A DNA stretch of 64,000 nt from JANRIC01 sp033765345 (GCA_033765345.1 JANRIC010000159.1:1-64000); one strand, 5' to 3'. Numbered from the stretch's first letter, positions 53,851-62,314 are shown. The notes: generated by a model from the letters alone, not told the origin. Translations and numbers: made by a program.

Positions 53851-54168
53851 TTATTTGTTTGACGTTATGCAACTAAACACCTCAAAGAAGCCCTCCGAAT
53901 CCCTAACAGATACCAACTGATTATCTGACCCGCAGCGCGGGCATTCTGCTCAAGGCTCTACATTATCATCCACACAGGTGGCATAAGTATGGATGGCATC
54001 TCGGCTTGCTCCCAACCACCCGCATTCGGAGCATATCACAGGGCAGGGATCGTCATGCCTCCCAAAACAATCAAAATAAGGCTTATTACGAGATTTCCAC
54101 CTCTTTACATATATCTCAATGAGCCACACAAGCACCAAATACCACAGGTGCAAATACCTAAACATCAT
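53851..54168 (-). pseudogene. Membrane-anchored zinc-ribbon gene interrupted by in-frame UGA
   Basis: From ATG 54168 the frame encodes a membrane helix (FRYLHLWYLVLVWLIEIYV) and CPVICSECGWLGAS, then stops at TGA (53952-53950) after 72 residues. The same frame continues without other stops for 32 more residues, beginning AECPRCGSDNQLVS, to a TAA at 53853-53851. The second CxxC pair needed to close the ribbon is only in this extension, so the UGA splits the domain. Either a nonsense mutation, readthrough or a truncated active form. Confidence 0.6.
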
Positions 54169-54364
54169 CTTTAGCATTTTTTTTTGGTTTATTTTTATAA
54201 GTTTTAAGCAGTTTTCGCAAGTCTTCCACAAAGTCGGTAGTATGGCTTTTGTGGATATTACAACCTAGGGTACTAGGCATCTCTACCAATTCCACAAATT
54301 CCGTTTCATCCTGATAGATGAATTTAAGATTCATATAGATAAAGACTTGATCTTCTTTTTTCAT
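54158..54364 (-). CDS. Hypothetical early phage protein, 68 aa
   Basis: It starts at the stop of the DciA-like gene (TGATG overlap) and overlaps the next gene by 11 bases. The protein is acidic to neutral with a Lys-rich end and has no known motif. Confidence 0.55.
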   Translation of the reverse strand: MKKEDQVFIYMNLKFIYQDETEFVELVEMPSTLGCNIHKSHTTDFVEDLRKLLKTYKNKPKKNAKDDV

Positions 54365-54684
54365 CAGCACCAATGTATTTTTTTAAACTTACTTACTTGC
54401 TCCTGGATGGCAGCCAGGTAGCGGCCGCCATCGAAGGCAAGTTCATTACGCAGACAGCTTGAGCTGACACTTACGAACAGTACATCACCCTTGAGCCACA
54501 CCTTATTGGTTCGGCTTGCGATATACTGCCCTGCTACCTTAGCCCATACATCGGGCAATGAAGCTTCCTTGATCTTATCCTCTAGATGATTGACCTTTAA
54601 AAAGGTTTTAAACAGGTTTTGAATACTGCTTAAAGGGGCATTCCGAGGCTTTGGTTTTTGATGGGTATAATTATGCGTTTTCAT
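54364..54684 (-). CDS. DciA/DUF721-like protein
   Basis: The 106-residue protein starts at ATG 54684 (MKTHNYTHQKPKPRN). It has the DciA/DUF721 core pattern: LPDVWAKVAGQYIASRTNKV followed by WLKGDVLFVSVSSSCLRNEL and a final helix. DciA is the common bacterial loader of the DnaB helicase. The phage copy may recruit the host helicase for replicative transposition. It overlaps upstream and downstream genes by a few bases, as usual in this block. Confidence 0.7.
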   Translation of the reverse strand: MKTHNYTHQKPKPRNAPLSSIQNLFKTFLKVNHLEDKIKEASLPDVWAKVAGQYIASRTNKVWLKGDVLFVSVSSSCLRNELAFDGGRYLAAIQEQVSKFKKIHWC

Positions 54685-55099
54685 TTGAATTCCCCTCTTT
54701 TTTCGTAACGATTGGCTTACCAAGTTGAAAAACAGTAGTACCCTGCTCCGTTTGGATAGAATCCTTAAAGACTGGCATTTTTATTTGCAGCGCATTTTCT
54801 GGTATATTCAATGTATCTGCCATCACATTTACTAGTGACTTACAGCAGAATACAAAGTCATTTTTATTCTTTTGACCCTTAAAAGCATACCCGCTTGTGC
54901 TTTTTAGCAAGAAAAACTCCTTATTTTCATTCTCCAGTACTTCGAGTTTATATTCACCCTGTAAGCCCATAAGCTCTCTTGCTCCTCTACTCAAGTAGAA
55001 TACACCACTATCCATAGACACTCTTAAGAAATACCCTCTGCACGATTTTGATCCGCGAGCCTGTGGATGATTGTATAGATTATGTGACTTAAATTTCAT
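54671..55099 (-). CDS. Hypothetical early phage protein, 142 aa
   Basis: I do not recognise the family. It is basic at the start (HPQARGSKSCRGYF) and has strands with FYLSRGARELMGLQGEYKLEV, perhaps a small beta domain. It overlaps the zinc protein gene by 11 bases and the DciA-like gene by 14. Confidence 0.6.
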   Translation of the reverse strand: MKFKSHNLYNHPQARGSKSCRGYFLRVSMDSGVFYLSRGARELMGLQGEYKLEVLENENKEFFLLKSTSGYAFKGQKNKNDFVFCCKSLVNVMADTLNIPENALQIKMPVFKDSIQTEQGTTVFQLGKPIVTKKEGNSNENA

Positions 55100-55307
55100 C
55101 TTTCACCCATCCTCCCTCATGGTCAAAATGTTCTCTATAACAATCCTCGCAATACACAAGCTGATTATTAATAACTATTAGAACATCATGTTGCTCATGG
55201 CACACATCGCAAGTATTCAAAAGTGACTCAACCATTTTATTAGCGCATTCAGTGCAATAACTTGAGAATAAAGATATATCATCTTTCCCGCAATTTTTAC
55301 AATTCAC
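55089..55307 (-). CDS. Small protein with two zinc-binding Cys pairs
   Basis: The 72-residue protein has C-x2-C pairs at the start (MNCKNCGKDD), CTEC, CDVC and CEDC, enough for two zinc fingers or one treble clef. It is probably a DNA- or protein-binding regulator in the early block. Confidence 0.65.
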   Translation of the reverse strand: MNCKNCGKDDISLFSSYCTECANKMVESLLNTCDVCHEQHDVLIVINNQLVYCEDCYREHFDHEGGWVKDEI

Positions 55308-55777
55308 CCCTCACCTCCTTCTTTATTAACCTTCATACTTTGGCGATTAGCCTGTATCTTCTTATCTCGCATTTTCTCCACTTGGGTAAGAAGCTCCGCA
55401 AGCTCCTTTTTGGGGTAATCATTCAGCTTGGCGTACTTCTTACCATGTACACCATATTTTTTGCGCCAATCCTCTATCTTAGGGTAGTCTAGTTTACCCT
55501 CCGTATCAGCTATCTCATAGCCCAGCGTATGCATCAGCCCGTAAAATTTCAGCCGCATTTTATTCAGTTCTTGGTTCAAATCCTGATTCAGCTTATTGAC
55601 TTGGCTTTGTAGGTACTGATTCAGCTCGTGTATTTGACGCTCACTGAGGTTTTTTACGCTTCGCTCACCTTTGCTTCCATACAGCTCAACAAGCCCTGCT
55701 TTAGTATCTTTATCCATAGCCAGTTTACTGGCCAAGGTATTAAATCGGATAATTTGTGATTTATTAGCTTTATTCAT
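55304..55777 (-). CDS. GemA-like (DUF1018) regulatory protein
   Basis: The 157-residue protein matches the Mu gp16/GemA layout: an N-terminal helical part (LASKLAMDKDTKAGLVEL, GERSVKNLSERQIHEL) and a C-terminal part with MRLKFYGLMHTLGYE, IEDWRKKYGVHGKKYAKLN and LLTQVEKMRD. GemA modulates host DNA structure and gene expression in Mu. Confidence 0.75.
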   Translation of the reverse strand: MNKANKSQIIRFNTLASKLAMDKDTKAGLVELYGSKGERSVKNLSERQIHELNQYLQSQVNKLNQDLNQELNKMRLKFYGLMHTLGYEIADTEGKLDYPKIEDWRKKYGVHGKKYAKLNDYPKKELAELLTQVEKMRDKKIQANRQSMKVNKEGGEG

Positions 55778-56073
55778 TGTTTTACAATTTTTTGATCTAT
55801 TTCCCCTCTGATGGTCATCAACTGCACATCATTGGTATTTTGCAAGGCGATGTAAAACGCCAGGGCTTCTTCAGCCTTAAACCTGATCTTATTTTGTATC
55901 TCAGGCATCTGGAAGGTGTGCAGATTTCTCCGATACCACCTACCCAGTACAATCACAGCCAGCATCATATAAGCATCTTGTTCATCATCCAAGCTTTCTA
56001 TATATGCTTTCAGCTTTTCACTAAGCTGGATCGTCAGCTCACGACCCAGCTTGAAGGTAATGGATTTCATCAT
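55774..56073 (-). CDS. Hypothetical early phage protein, 99 aa
   Basis: The protein is soluble with no motif I recognise, with helices including LTIQLSEKLKAYIESLDDE. It overlaps both neighbours by 4 bases. Confidence 0.6.
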   Translation of the reverse strand: MMKSITFKLGRELTIQLSEKLKAYIESLDDEQDAYMMLAVIVLGRWYRRNLHTFQMPEIQNKIRFKAEEALAFYIALQNTNDVQLMTIRGEIDQKIVKQ

Positions 56074-56675
56074 AATGGCATCTCAGGGGCATGGTTCAGA
56101 TCACCCGCCTCAAGAAGCGTAACACTAAAGCGATTTCCCCACACCTTAGCACATTTCCTTACTACGTCTATCCAGTCCCAATAAAATGGCAAAGGCACTA
56201 CCATACAGCCTGCCGACCAGCGATCCACATAGTAGCCATTGGCCCAGTGCAGGTCTATGCCGAACCAGCCTTCTTGCGTCTTGATATGGTCTATTATATT
56301 ATCCTTATTGCCATCGCGCCAGATTTTAATGTTACCTTTCTGGAGCAGGCAGGGGCTTTGATGCCAGTTGGTGGTATTATCTACAAATTCGTAGGCTTGC
56401 AGGTATTGACCGGGCACTACTACGGCTGTACCATCTGATGTACCGTCAAAAAAATTCCGAGTCCAGAACTTCCCCGCTTTGGTGGAGCATGGGAATATTT
56501 CTGTTTGCCATACGCCTTTTTCTTTCCAGAAGCAGAAAACCCAGTCGTCATACTTATTGGTATAGTTGTTTTCGCTTCTGACATAGATCATATTCAGGTT
56601 AAAGTCTCCGTTCTCAAAGAACTTATATCCTTTGCCCAATATTACTTTCTTAAATAATTCTAAGATCAAATTCAT
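56070..56675 (-). CDS. Candidate endolysin or L,D-transpeptidase-like protein
   Basis: The 201-residue protein carries WFGIDLHWANGYYVDRWSAG followed by C157: H143, S154 and C157 match the H-x(n)-S-x-G-C pattern of YkuD-like L,D-transpeptidases and related phage lysins. It has no signal peptide. It could cut or alter peptidoglycan during lysis. The order in the block (between Gam and GemA) agrees with a middle lysis gene. Confidence 0.55.
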   Translation of the reverse strand: MNLILELFKKVILGKGYKFFENGDFNLNMIYVRSENNYTNKYDDWVFCFWKEKGVWQTEIFPCSTKAGKFWTRNFFDGTSDGTAVVVPGQYLQAYEFVDNTTNWHQSPCLLQKGNIKIWRDGNKDNIIDHIKTQEGWFGIDLHWANGYYVDRWSAGCMVVPLPFYWDWIDVVRKCAKVWGNRFSVTLLEAGDLNHAPEMPL

Positions 56676-56725
56676 TCGCTTACTTTTTTAAACAATTGAT
56701 AATAAAAATTAGCAATACCGGGCAA

Positions 56726-56745
56726 AAAAACCCGGCATCAGGGTT
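56726..56745 (-). terminator. Terminator after the Gam-like gene
   Basis: Reading the minus strand, AAACCC pairs with GGGTTT across a TGATGCC loop and is followed by a T-run. Its first arm lies at the end of the Gam-like gene. A second overlapping stem (CCGGG / CCCGG) could also form. Confidence 0.6.
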
Positions 56746-57260
56746 TACTCTTTTTCTTTTACAGCAGGGATAATCCTCACCTCGTACTCTGATCTATCCA
56801 CTTCCTCAATAAATGACCGGAACACTTCATCACCTTCCTGCAGCTTTGCATTGATATACTTCATATCAGGCTTCCAACCAAGTATTACCTTGGGGTACTT
56901 TTTGACCATACTCAAGAATAACGCAGGTTGCTTCTCAAAATCAGCACAATACTTGATTTCAGGCACAGGCTCTATGCGTACTATAGCATCGCCCCACTCA
57001 AAAGATCGCTTACCTTCTTCATTAGGGAACGAACCGGATTCTTGCCTTACGTATCGTTCAATCACTTTGAATAATTCCTTTTTCTTTTCGCGTATAGGCG
57101 TAATAGCCATATCCTGCACACGTTTCAGCACCTCAAGGTTACGGGTTTCTTCAGCCAGCAGGCTCAGGTATTCGTCACGGGCTTTTTCAGCCTTCTTTTT
57201 ACTGATCTGAGGGATGTCTACTTCCAAGACTACCTCTTTTTCACTTTTCGCTTTTGTCAT
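56745..57260 (-). CDS. Mu Gam-like host-nuclease inhibitor
   Basis: The 171-residue protein has the Gam pattern: an N-terminal coiled coil (AEKARDEYLSLLAEETRNLE) and a C-terminal part with RSFEWGDAIVRIEPVPEI and DEVFRSFIEEVDRSEYEVRI. Gam binds DNA ends and protects them from RecBCD-type exonucleases. The placement in the early block fits Mu. Confidence 0.75.
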   Translation of the reverse strand: MTKAKSEKEVVLEVDIPQISKKKAEKARDEYLSLLAEETRNLEVLKRVQDMAITPIREKKKELFKVIERYVRQESGSFPNEEGKRSFEWGDAIVRIEPVPEIKYCADFEKQPALFLSMVKKYPKVILGWKPDMKYINAKLQEGDEVFRSFIEEVDRSEYEVRIIPAVKEKE

Positions 57261-57261
57261 T

Positions 57262-57939
57262 CTAATTTGATTTTACTGTTACACCATTCAAAGCTGGTTT
57301 AGGCATACAAGTAGCATTACCCACAAACAATTTAGCCTGTTCTCCAGCTTTGATTTTCTTTTCAAATATCTGCACCGTTTTTTCATCGGTGAATCTACTT
57401 TGTACTTGAGCCATTCCGTTATTACAGTATATCTTCATATCTACAGCATGAAGAAAATCTGTCCCCCCTTTGATTCGCCCACGCCCATTTACCTGAGAAA
57501 TGAGTATAATAATCTTAGACGGGTATCTAGCCACTAGTTTTTTATATTGATCGTAGCTAAAGTGGGCATATTGCAAAGAGTCTATCACAATCGTTTTATA
57601 CCCTTTTCTCTTGAAATCATCACTCATCATCTCCTCAAAGCTGTATTTTTCTATCACGAACAATTTCGGATTGTCTATATTGTTAGAGTTTAACCTGTCT
57701 TTGAAGGTCTTTGCATGACCTTCTTCCCAAGTATTATAGCCTACCTTGCCCCATTTCGTGAGGTAGTCGCACAGTCGCAAAGTCAGCGTAGATTTCCCGG
57801 AGGCAGCCGGACCCCATACAAGAGCCTTAAAGTTTGATTCTGGCTCACCTAGCATGTCAGCCCAAAAACCCTCAAACTTTAGCATCTTGAATTCCTTCTT
57901 AAGCAATGAGGAGCTACTAAGTATTCTTTGTTTTTTCAT
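57262..57939 (-). CDS. RadA/Sak4-like RecA-family ATPase
   Basis: The 225-residue protein has Walker A GPAASGKST (43-51), Walker B TIVIDSLQ and a RadA/DnaB-like segment (ILISQVNGRGRIKGGTDFLH). Such Sak4-type ATPases are phage single-strand annealing or helicase-like factors. It begins in ATGA overlap with the upstream gene. Confidence 0.7.
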   Translation of the reverse strand: MKKQRILSSSSLLKKEFKMLKFEGFWADMLGEPESNFKALVWGPAASGKSTLTLRLCDYLTKWGKVGYNTWEEGHAKTFKDRLNSNNIDNPKLFVIEKYSFEEMMSDDFKRKGYKTIVIDSLQYAHFSYDQYKKLVARYPSKIIILISQVNGRGRIKGGTDFLHAVDMKIYCNNGMAQVQSRFTDEKTVQIFEKKIKAGEQAKLFVGNATCMPKPALNGVTVKSN

Positions 57940-58283
57940 ATCACCGAATACCCTCTAATATACCTAATAAACTCATCTTCCGGGATGTCTTCATCAGGCT
58001 CACCCTTTTGCTCTTCTATTTGCACATCCTCCAAGCAAAGCCCTAACGCATAATCATCCTCTTTATCAGGATGCATCTCAAAATGCACGCAGCCATACTG
58101 CTCCCCGGTCAGGAAGTTGGAGGCCTGTTCACAGGGGCGTTTCTCCATCTTTGTAATGATATTCTCCGCAAGGGGTATAGGCTCTTCGGGTTTCATCTTT
58201 TCACAATACCCAAAAAGAGCTGAACCTATCACCTGATCAAAGCTCCAATGCTTACAAAACTTACATCTCATTTCATTTCTCAT
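57936..58283 (-). CDS. Small Cys-rich protein, possible zinc finger
   Basis: The 115-residue protein starts MRNEMRCKFCKHW with a CxxC pair, then more cysteines (YCEKM, RPCEQ, YGCVHFE). A zinc-binding role is likely; function unknown. The C-terminal half is acidic. Confidence 0.6.
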   Translation of the reverse strand: MRNEMRCKFCKHWSFDQVIGSALFGYCEKMKPEEPIPLAENIITKMEKRPCEQASNFLTGEQYGCVHFEMHPDKEDDYALGLCLEDVQIEEQKGEPDEDIPEDEFIRYIRGYSVI

Positions 58284-58303
58284 ATCAAATCAATGGGTTA
58301 TAG

Positions 58304-58576
58304 TTAAAACTCACGCCTTGTTGCTTCACTACACTTGCGCGTAATAAAACTCACCGCCCGAAGCAGTGCCGACGAAAACTCCATATCGCTTATTTCGTCC
58401 TTGCTCTCCTCAAAGGCATTACCGTATATATCACGGTACACCATCAGAGGGAGGTATTGCACCTCCAGTTCTTCATTATCCAGATTCTTGGTGATTACGA
58501 TTTTATCACCTCCCGGCAGCCCCTGAGTGAGCACCTCATACCTGCCGTTTACTGTAAACATCCTTTTAATCGGCAT
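58304..58576 (-). CDS. Hypothetical early phage protein, 90 aa
   Basis: No motif is recognised. It is soluble with mixed strands (KRMFTVNGRYEVLTQGLP, GDKIVITKNLDNEELEVQYL). It overlaps the next gene by 11 bases. Confidence 0.55.
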   Translation of the reverse strand: MPIKRMFTVNGRYEVLTQGLPGGDKIVITKNLDNEELEVQYLPLMVYRDIYGNAFEESKDEISDMEFSSALLRAVSFITRKCSEATRREF

Positions 58577-58787
58577 TTTCTTGCAGGTTTAATTGGTTTA
58601 CTTCATCTGATTTTTTTGCGTATGCCTGCTGGATAAGCACCTCCAGGTTGTCCATAGCTATCATATCTATCATATCCTGATAGCTCCTCGAGTCAAAGTT
58701 GGGCATACTCACCAGCTCAGTATCTACATAATTTTTAGCCTGATCTGTGGCTTTTTGCATCAGCTCTATGAATTCTTGATCTGTCAT
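58566..58787 (-). CDS. Hypothetical early phage protein, 73 aa
   Basis: The small acidic helical protein follows MuB by 2 bases. No motif is recognised; the tight spacing shows it is in the operon. Confidence 0.55.
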   Translation of the reverse strand: MTDQEFIELMQKATDQAKNYVDTELVSMPNFDSRSYQDMIDMIAMDNLEVLIQQAYAKKSDEVNQLNLQENAD

Positions 58788-58789
58788 TT

Positions 58790-59734
58790 TTACTGGAATA
58801 AAATTTGGATAAACTGCATATTGATTTGCTCACCACTTTCCGCACTCTCTCTCAATATCTTCTGTGCGTAGCGTTTCAAGTCCCGGTAGTCAAGTCCAGC
58901 GCATTGCTTTACGATCCAGCTTCTTACTGATTTATCTTTGATACCAAGCGTATCACATACCTGATGTATGTCGTACTCATCCAATGGATGAAGTTCAGCC
59001 CATGTATCGTACTCCGTGAATCTACTCTCTATCTGGGGGTAAGCCCTTTTGTTGAGCCTGGCTTTCCTTGTAATCTGCCCCTTGAAATCATTAGCACCAA
59101 TGATCACCATGCCTGCTTTAGCTTGCAGATCATCCGCAATATCCTTGATGGCACTCCAGGCAGCATCCTTCAAGTTTTCAGCTTCATCTATGATCAGTAG
59201 CGGATTACGCATACCAGCCATCTTAGAGGTGATCTCCTTCCTGATTTGCGCCCTGGTCATACGCCTGGGATCAACACCAATACTAAGAGCCTCCGCCACA
59301 CTCACAATAAATTCCTTCGGGCTGTAGTCATCCTTACAGGCAATCAAATAAGTCTCGTTTGGCTTTTCTTGGGCAAACTTGCCGGCCGCATAGCTTTTCC
59401 CAAGTCCCGAAAGCCCATCTATAATCCTTCGCTCTTTGAGCCGTTTAGCATCAGCACAGGCGATGTACACTTTTTTGTAGTTTTCGGTATCTACATGCAC
59501 CCAGTAGCTATTCTCAAGCTGCATCCCTATCGCTCTAGCCAGTGACGAATAATACTTATCAGCAATCGTCACCTCCTTACCACTCACGCTGATGCTATAC
59601 TTACCCTGCATAATGTGCGAAAGATGCGATTGTTTCACGCCTGATATTTCACTTAGGCGCGCCTGCGAGATACCCATCTCTTGAATATAATTGGAGGCAG
59701 CCTCCGAAATTTGATCTTTTAGAATTTTATCCAT
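58790..59734 (-). CDS. MuB-like transposition ATPase
   Basis: The 314-residue protein has an N-terminal HTH (about 15-45, QARLSEISGVKQSHLSHIM) and an AAA+ ATPase with Walker A GLSGLGKS (107-114) and Walker B LLIIDEAE (179-186). MuB selects target DNA, activates the transposase and gives target immunity. It follows the MuA gene and a small gene, as in Mu. Confidence 0.88.
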   Translation of the reverse strand: MDKILKDQISEAASNYIQEMGISQARLSEISGVKQSHLSHIMQGKYSISVSGKEVTIADKYYSSLARAIGMQLENSYWVHVDTENYKKVYIACADAKRLKERRIIDGLSGLGKSYAAGKFAQEKPNETYLIACKDDYSPKEFIVSVAEALSIGVDPRRMTRAQIRKEITSKMAGMRNPLLIIDEAENLKDAAWSAIKDIADDLQAKAGMVIIGANDFKGQITRKARLNKRAYPQIESRFTEYDTWAELHPLDEYDIHQVCDTLGIKDKSVRSWIVKQCAGLDYRDLKRYAQKILRESAESGEQINMQFIQILFQ

Positions 59735-59763
59735 ACTTTTGTCTTGTTACATTGTTTAACCAT

Positions 59764-59802
59764 ACCCCTCGGCAGCCGTCCAGGGCTGCCGGCACCAGGG
59801 GT
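59764..59802. other. Strong two-part hairpin upstream of the MuB-like gene
   Basis: An inner perfect 8-bp stem (CGGCAGCC / GGCTGCCG) lies inside an outer 6-bp pair (ACCCCT / AGGGGT). No T-run follows on the minus strand, so it is not a normal terminator. It could be an RNA processing or translation-control element. Confidence 0.7.
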
Positions 59803-59803
59803 T

Positions 59804-60157
59804 TTAATTTTCCTCAAATACCTCATAAGCCTCCGTGACCACAAGCGCATCCTTACCTATCCTATCCATCATTTCCCTCTTTTTCTTGATCACCTTATGT
59901 GATTTCATAGCCTCGAGTTGGCTTGTGGCTATTACTTCTAGCTCTTCTTGCTCACGGGTGGTATTAAGCACCACACGCCATTTTTTCAAATTCATCTCAT
60001 CCAAATTAATTATCCTTCCTGTGAATGTATCTTCAGGGAGTTGCCATTTAGGGGGCGGATTAAGTATCAAGCTTATCTCAATCAGATTCAGAACTCCCAT
60101 CATAGAGGATAGCTCCAATCGCATACGCCGCATTTTTTCTGTGCAAATTTTATCCAT
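59804..60157 (-). CDS. Hypothetical protein between MuA and MuB
   Basis: The 117-residue protein starts 3 bases after the MuA stop. It has an N-terminal helix (CTEKMRRMRLELSSMMGVLN) and a charged C-terminal helix with KKKREMMDRIG. No motif is recognised. Confidence 0.6.
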   Translation of the reverse strand: MDKICTEKMRRMRLELSSMMGVLNLIEISLILNPPPKWQLPEDTFTGRIINLDEMNLKKWRVVLNTTREQEELEVIATSQLEAMKSHKVIKKKREMMDRIGKDALVVTEAYEVFEEN

Positions 60158-60160
60158 TGT

Positions 60161-62251
60161 CTAAGAGCCAGTAGCCCGTTTAAATTTTTCATCTATGTAC
60201 TTCCTTTTTCTATCCAGTGTGGCATCTTCTTCCTGTTCTGATATATCCAATGTCACTGGGGTATCAGAGCCATAGTAGCTTCTGTAATCCACCGAGCCAC
60301 CATGCAGTATCTCTTTTATTTCCTGCTGTGTAGCTACTTGTAGAGCCGTCTCTATCCCGTATTCTTCTATGATGCGTTGTATCTCCTCCCAGCGTTTTTC
60401 CTGGGCTGACTGCTGCTTTTGTGCCTCAGCAGCTTGTTTGGCGATCTCTAGTTTATCTTCTTTGCTTTGCTCCCAGCTTACCGGGTTATAGCCTTCGGAG
60501 CGAGCGCAGGTAGAGAGGTACTTATGCTTAAGCTCATCGGCAGGGTTGGCAGGGTCAAAGTCATACAAATAAATCTCCTCCGGATGATCCTCATCAAAAA
60601 AAGCCAGGGCTTTAAAATCCTTCGTTTGGCTGGCTACAGTATGGAAGTTCTTTACCTGATACCAGTACTTTCGCTTGCCTATGCTGATCTTTACCCAGCC
60701 CTTTCGAAGCTCTACGAGTCGTGGTATAGAAAACAGATAAGCCCGCTCCAGGGCCGCTATCTTGCGCCCCGATTTAGCCTCCGTCAGATGAGCCTGCAAA
60801 TACTCCACACGTGATTTATGCCCGTACTTCTCCAGGGGAGTATTATTGTAGAAGTGGATCAGGTCATGGATGAAGCTAAGAGCCTCCTCATAAGAGAAGG
60901 GCGCGTAATCCTTGATCGTTTCAGGTTTATGCGTGAAGTTGATATTCTTATAAGTCATATTCACCCAATTATGAGTACCCTCGCTCCATCCCTTCACCAT
61001 GCGCCTCATGTACTTATTGATCTCCTTATTGAATCTTTCTGCGATAGATTCCTGGGGGTTATAAGGAGCTTTATCCTTGATCTTCACCGCAGCCCTTTCA
61101 AACATCCGCTTTACCTCCGGGTTATTGGCCCACTGCCGGTCTATCTGCACTCCTCCAGGGCATTGCCCCTCCCACAGGTTTAGCCCATCCCTAAAGGAGA
61201 GCCTAAGCATATCACCCGATTCTGAGTTACCGATCCTATACCCCACTACAGCTTCACTAAACCAATCATACCAGAGCCATACCACCAGCTTTTTAGTAGT
61301 CCATACCTCCTCACCGCTTCGGTTATAAGCCTTTTGCTTCACCAGCAAGCCCAGGTACAAGCCGTCACCCGTCCAGGCGGCCATCGGGGAGGGGCGTTTT
61401 CGATGATGGTGGATAGCATACAAGTCTTTATGCGCCTTCTTACCATGCCTCTTTTCAGCAAGCAGCATCCTAGCCTCTTCCTGCTCCAGATACCACATCG
61501 CCCATCTTTCAGAGAGAGGCTCCAGCCCCTTTTGTCGCATCACTTGCGCATACAGCTTATGCGCGTAGGTTTTATCATACTTTGCATCCCCGGCGTAGGC
61601 CGCTACTATAGTAGCCCGGTGTACGTCCGAGTCTTTAGCTAGAGCATTCTTTAGCCCATACCGGCCGGAGTGCAAAAGCCCAAACACACCCTCCAGATCA
61701 TCCTCCACCTTCCTGTATTCCAGCGTCTTTATCTCCAGATAGCGTCCGCTTTTAGGCTTAATGCACCGCACATTCATTTGCTGCATACCCACACAAGCCC
61801 AGGAAAATACCTGTTTCTTAGATTGGTACACCTCTTTCGGGAGCAGATACTCCGCCTTAACAGTAGTACCCTTACCCACTACCCGCATACGAGCCAGGAA
61901 GCGAAGCCAGGCCGATGCCGTAGCATAGTCCTTGGCCCGGTCATAGTTCCAGCCCAGTAGCTCACCAAATGCCTGCCGCTCCGCCTCCCTGATCACCACA
62001 TACCTTTGCAGTTCGGCCCTCGCAAAACCCTCCACGCCCCCAAAGTAGCGTTCAAACTTCTCCCTATGCACCTCCGCCAGCGAGCTATACAAGTACAGCC
62101 GCCCCCTTTCATCAGCAGGGTCTTTGATAGATTGGATAGAGGAATAGGAAGGTTTTAATTGCGATATTGACTCCTTGACCGATTTAGCCGAGTACCCTAC
62201 ACGCTCCCAGTCCTCTAATGTGATGTATATTTCGCCTTGATAGATTTGCAT
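60161..62251 (-). CDS. MuA-like DDE transposase
   Basis: The 696-residue protein has a DDE catalytic core: D296 in AAWTGDGLYL, D371 in VQIDRQWANN and E405 in SIAERFNK, with a D-to-E spacing of 34. N-terminal HTH-like parts (about 1-200) bind phage ends; the C-terminal part (about 480-696) ends in charged helices that would contact MuB. It should insert the phage by replicative transposition. It is preceded by a terminator, so it may have its own promoter or be read through. Confidence 0.9.
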   Translation of the reverse strand: MQIYQGEIYITLEDWERVGYSAKSVKESISQLKPSYSSIQSIKDPADERGRLYLYSSLAEVHREKFERYFGGVEGFARAELQRYVVIREAERQAFGELLGWNYDRAKDYATASAWLRFLARMRVVGKGTTVKAEYLLPKEVYQSKKQVFSWACVGMQQMNVRCIKPKSGRYLEIKTLEYRKVEDDLEGVFGLLHSGRYGLKNALAKDSDVHRATIVAAYAGDAKYDKTYAHKLYAQVMRQKGLEPLSERWAMWYLEQEEARMLLAEKRHGKKAHKDLYAIHHHRKRPSPMAAWTGDGLYLGLLVKQKAYNRSGEEVWTTKKLVVWLWYDWFSEAVVGYRIGNSESGDMLRLSFRDGLNLWEGQCPGGVQIDRQWANNPEVKRMFERAAVKIKDKAPYNPQESIAERFNKEINKYMRRMVKGWSEGTHNWVNMTYKNINFTHKPETIKDYAPFSYEEALSFIHDLIHFYNNTPLEKYGHKSRVEYLQAHLTEAKSGRKIAALERAYLFSIPRLVELRKGWVKISIGKRKYWYQVKNFHTVASQTKDFKALAFFDEDHPEEIYLYDFDPANPADELKHKYLSTCARSEGYNPVSWEQSKEDKLEIAKQAAEAQKQQSAQEKRWEEIQRIIEEYGIETALQVATQQEIKEILHGGSVDYRSYYGSDTPVTLDISEQEEDATLDRKRKYIDEKFKRATGS

Positions 62252-62280
62252 AATTAAGATTTACCTTTTTTTATAAAAGA

Positions 62281-62314
62281 AAAAAGCAGGGACTAGCCAA
62301 AGGCTAATCCTTGC
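62281..62314 (-). terminator. Imperfect terminator after the first early genes
   Basis: On the minus strand AGCAAGGATTAGCC pairs with GGCTAGTCCCTGCT with two mismatches across a 3-base loop and runs into TTTTTTCTTTT. It overlaps the end of the 229-residue gene and lies before MuA. Confidence 0.75.

Noticed and set aside
53950..53952. UGA as selenocysteine or tryptophan codon
   Set aside because: UGA ends many normal genes here, no SECIS-like hairpin was seen right after it, and only this gene is affected.
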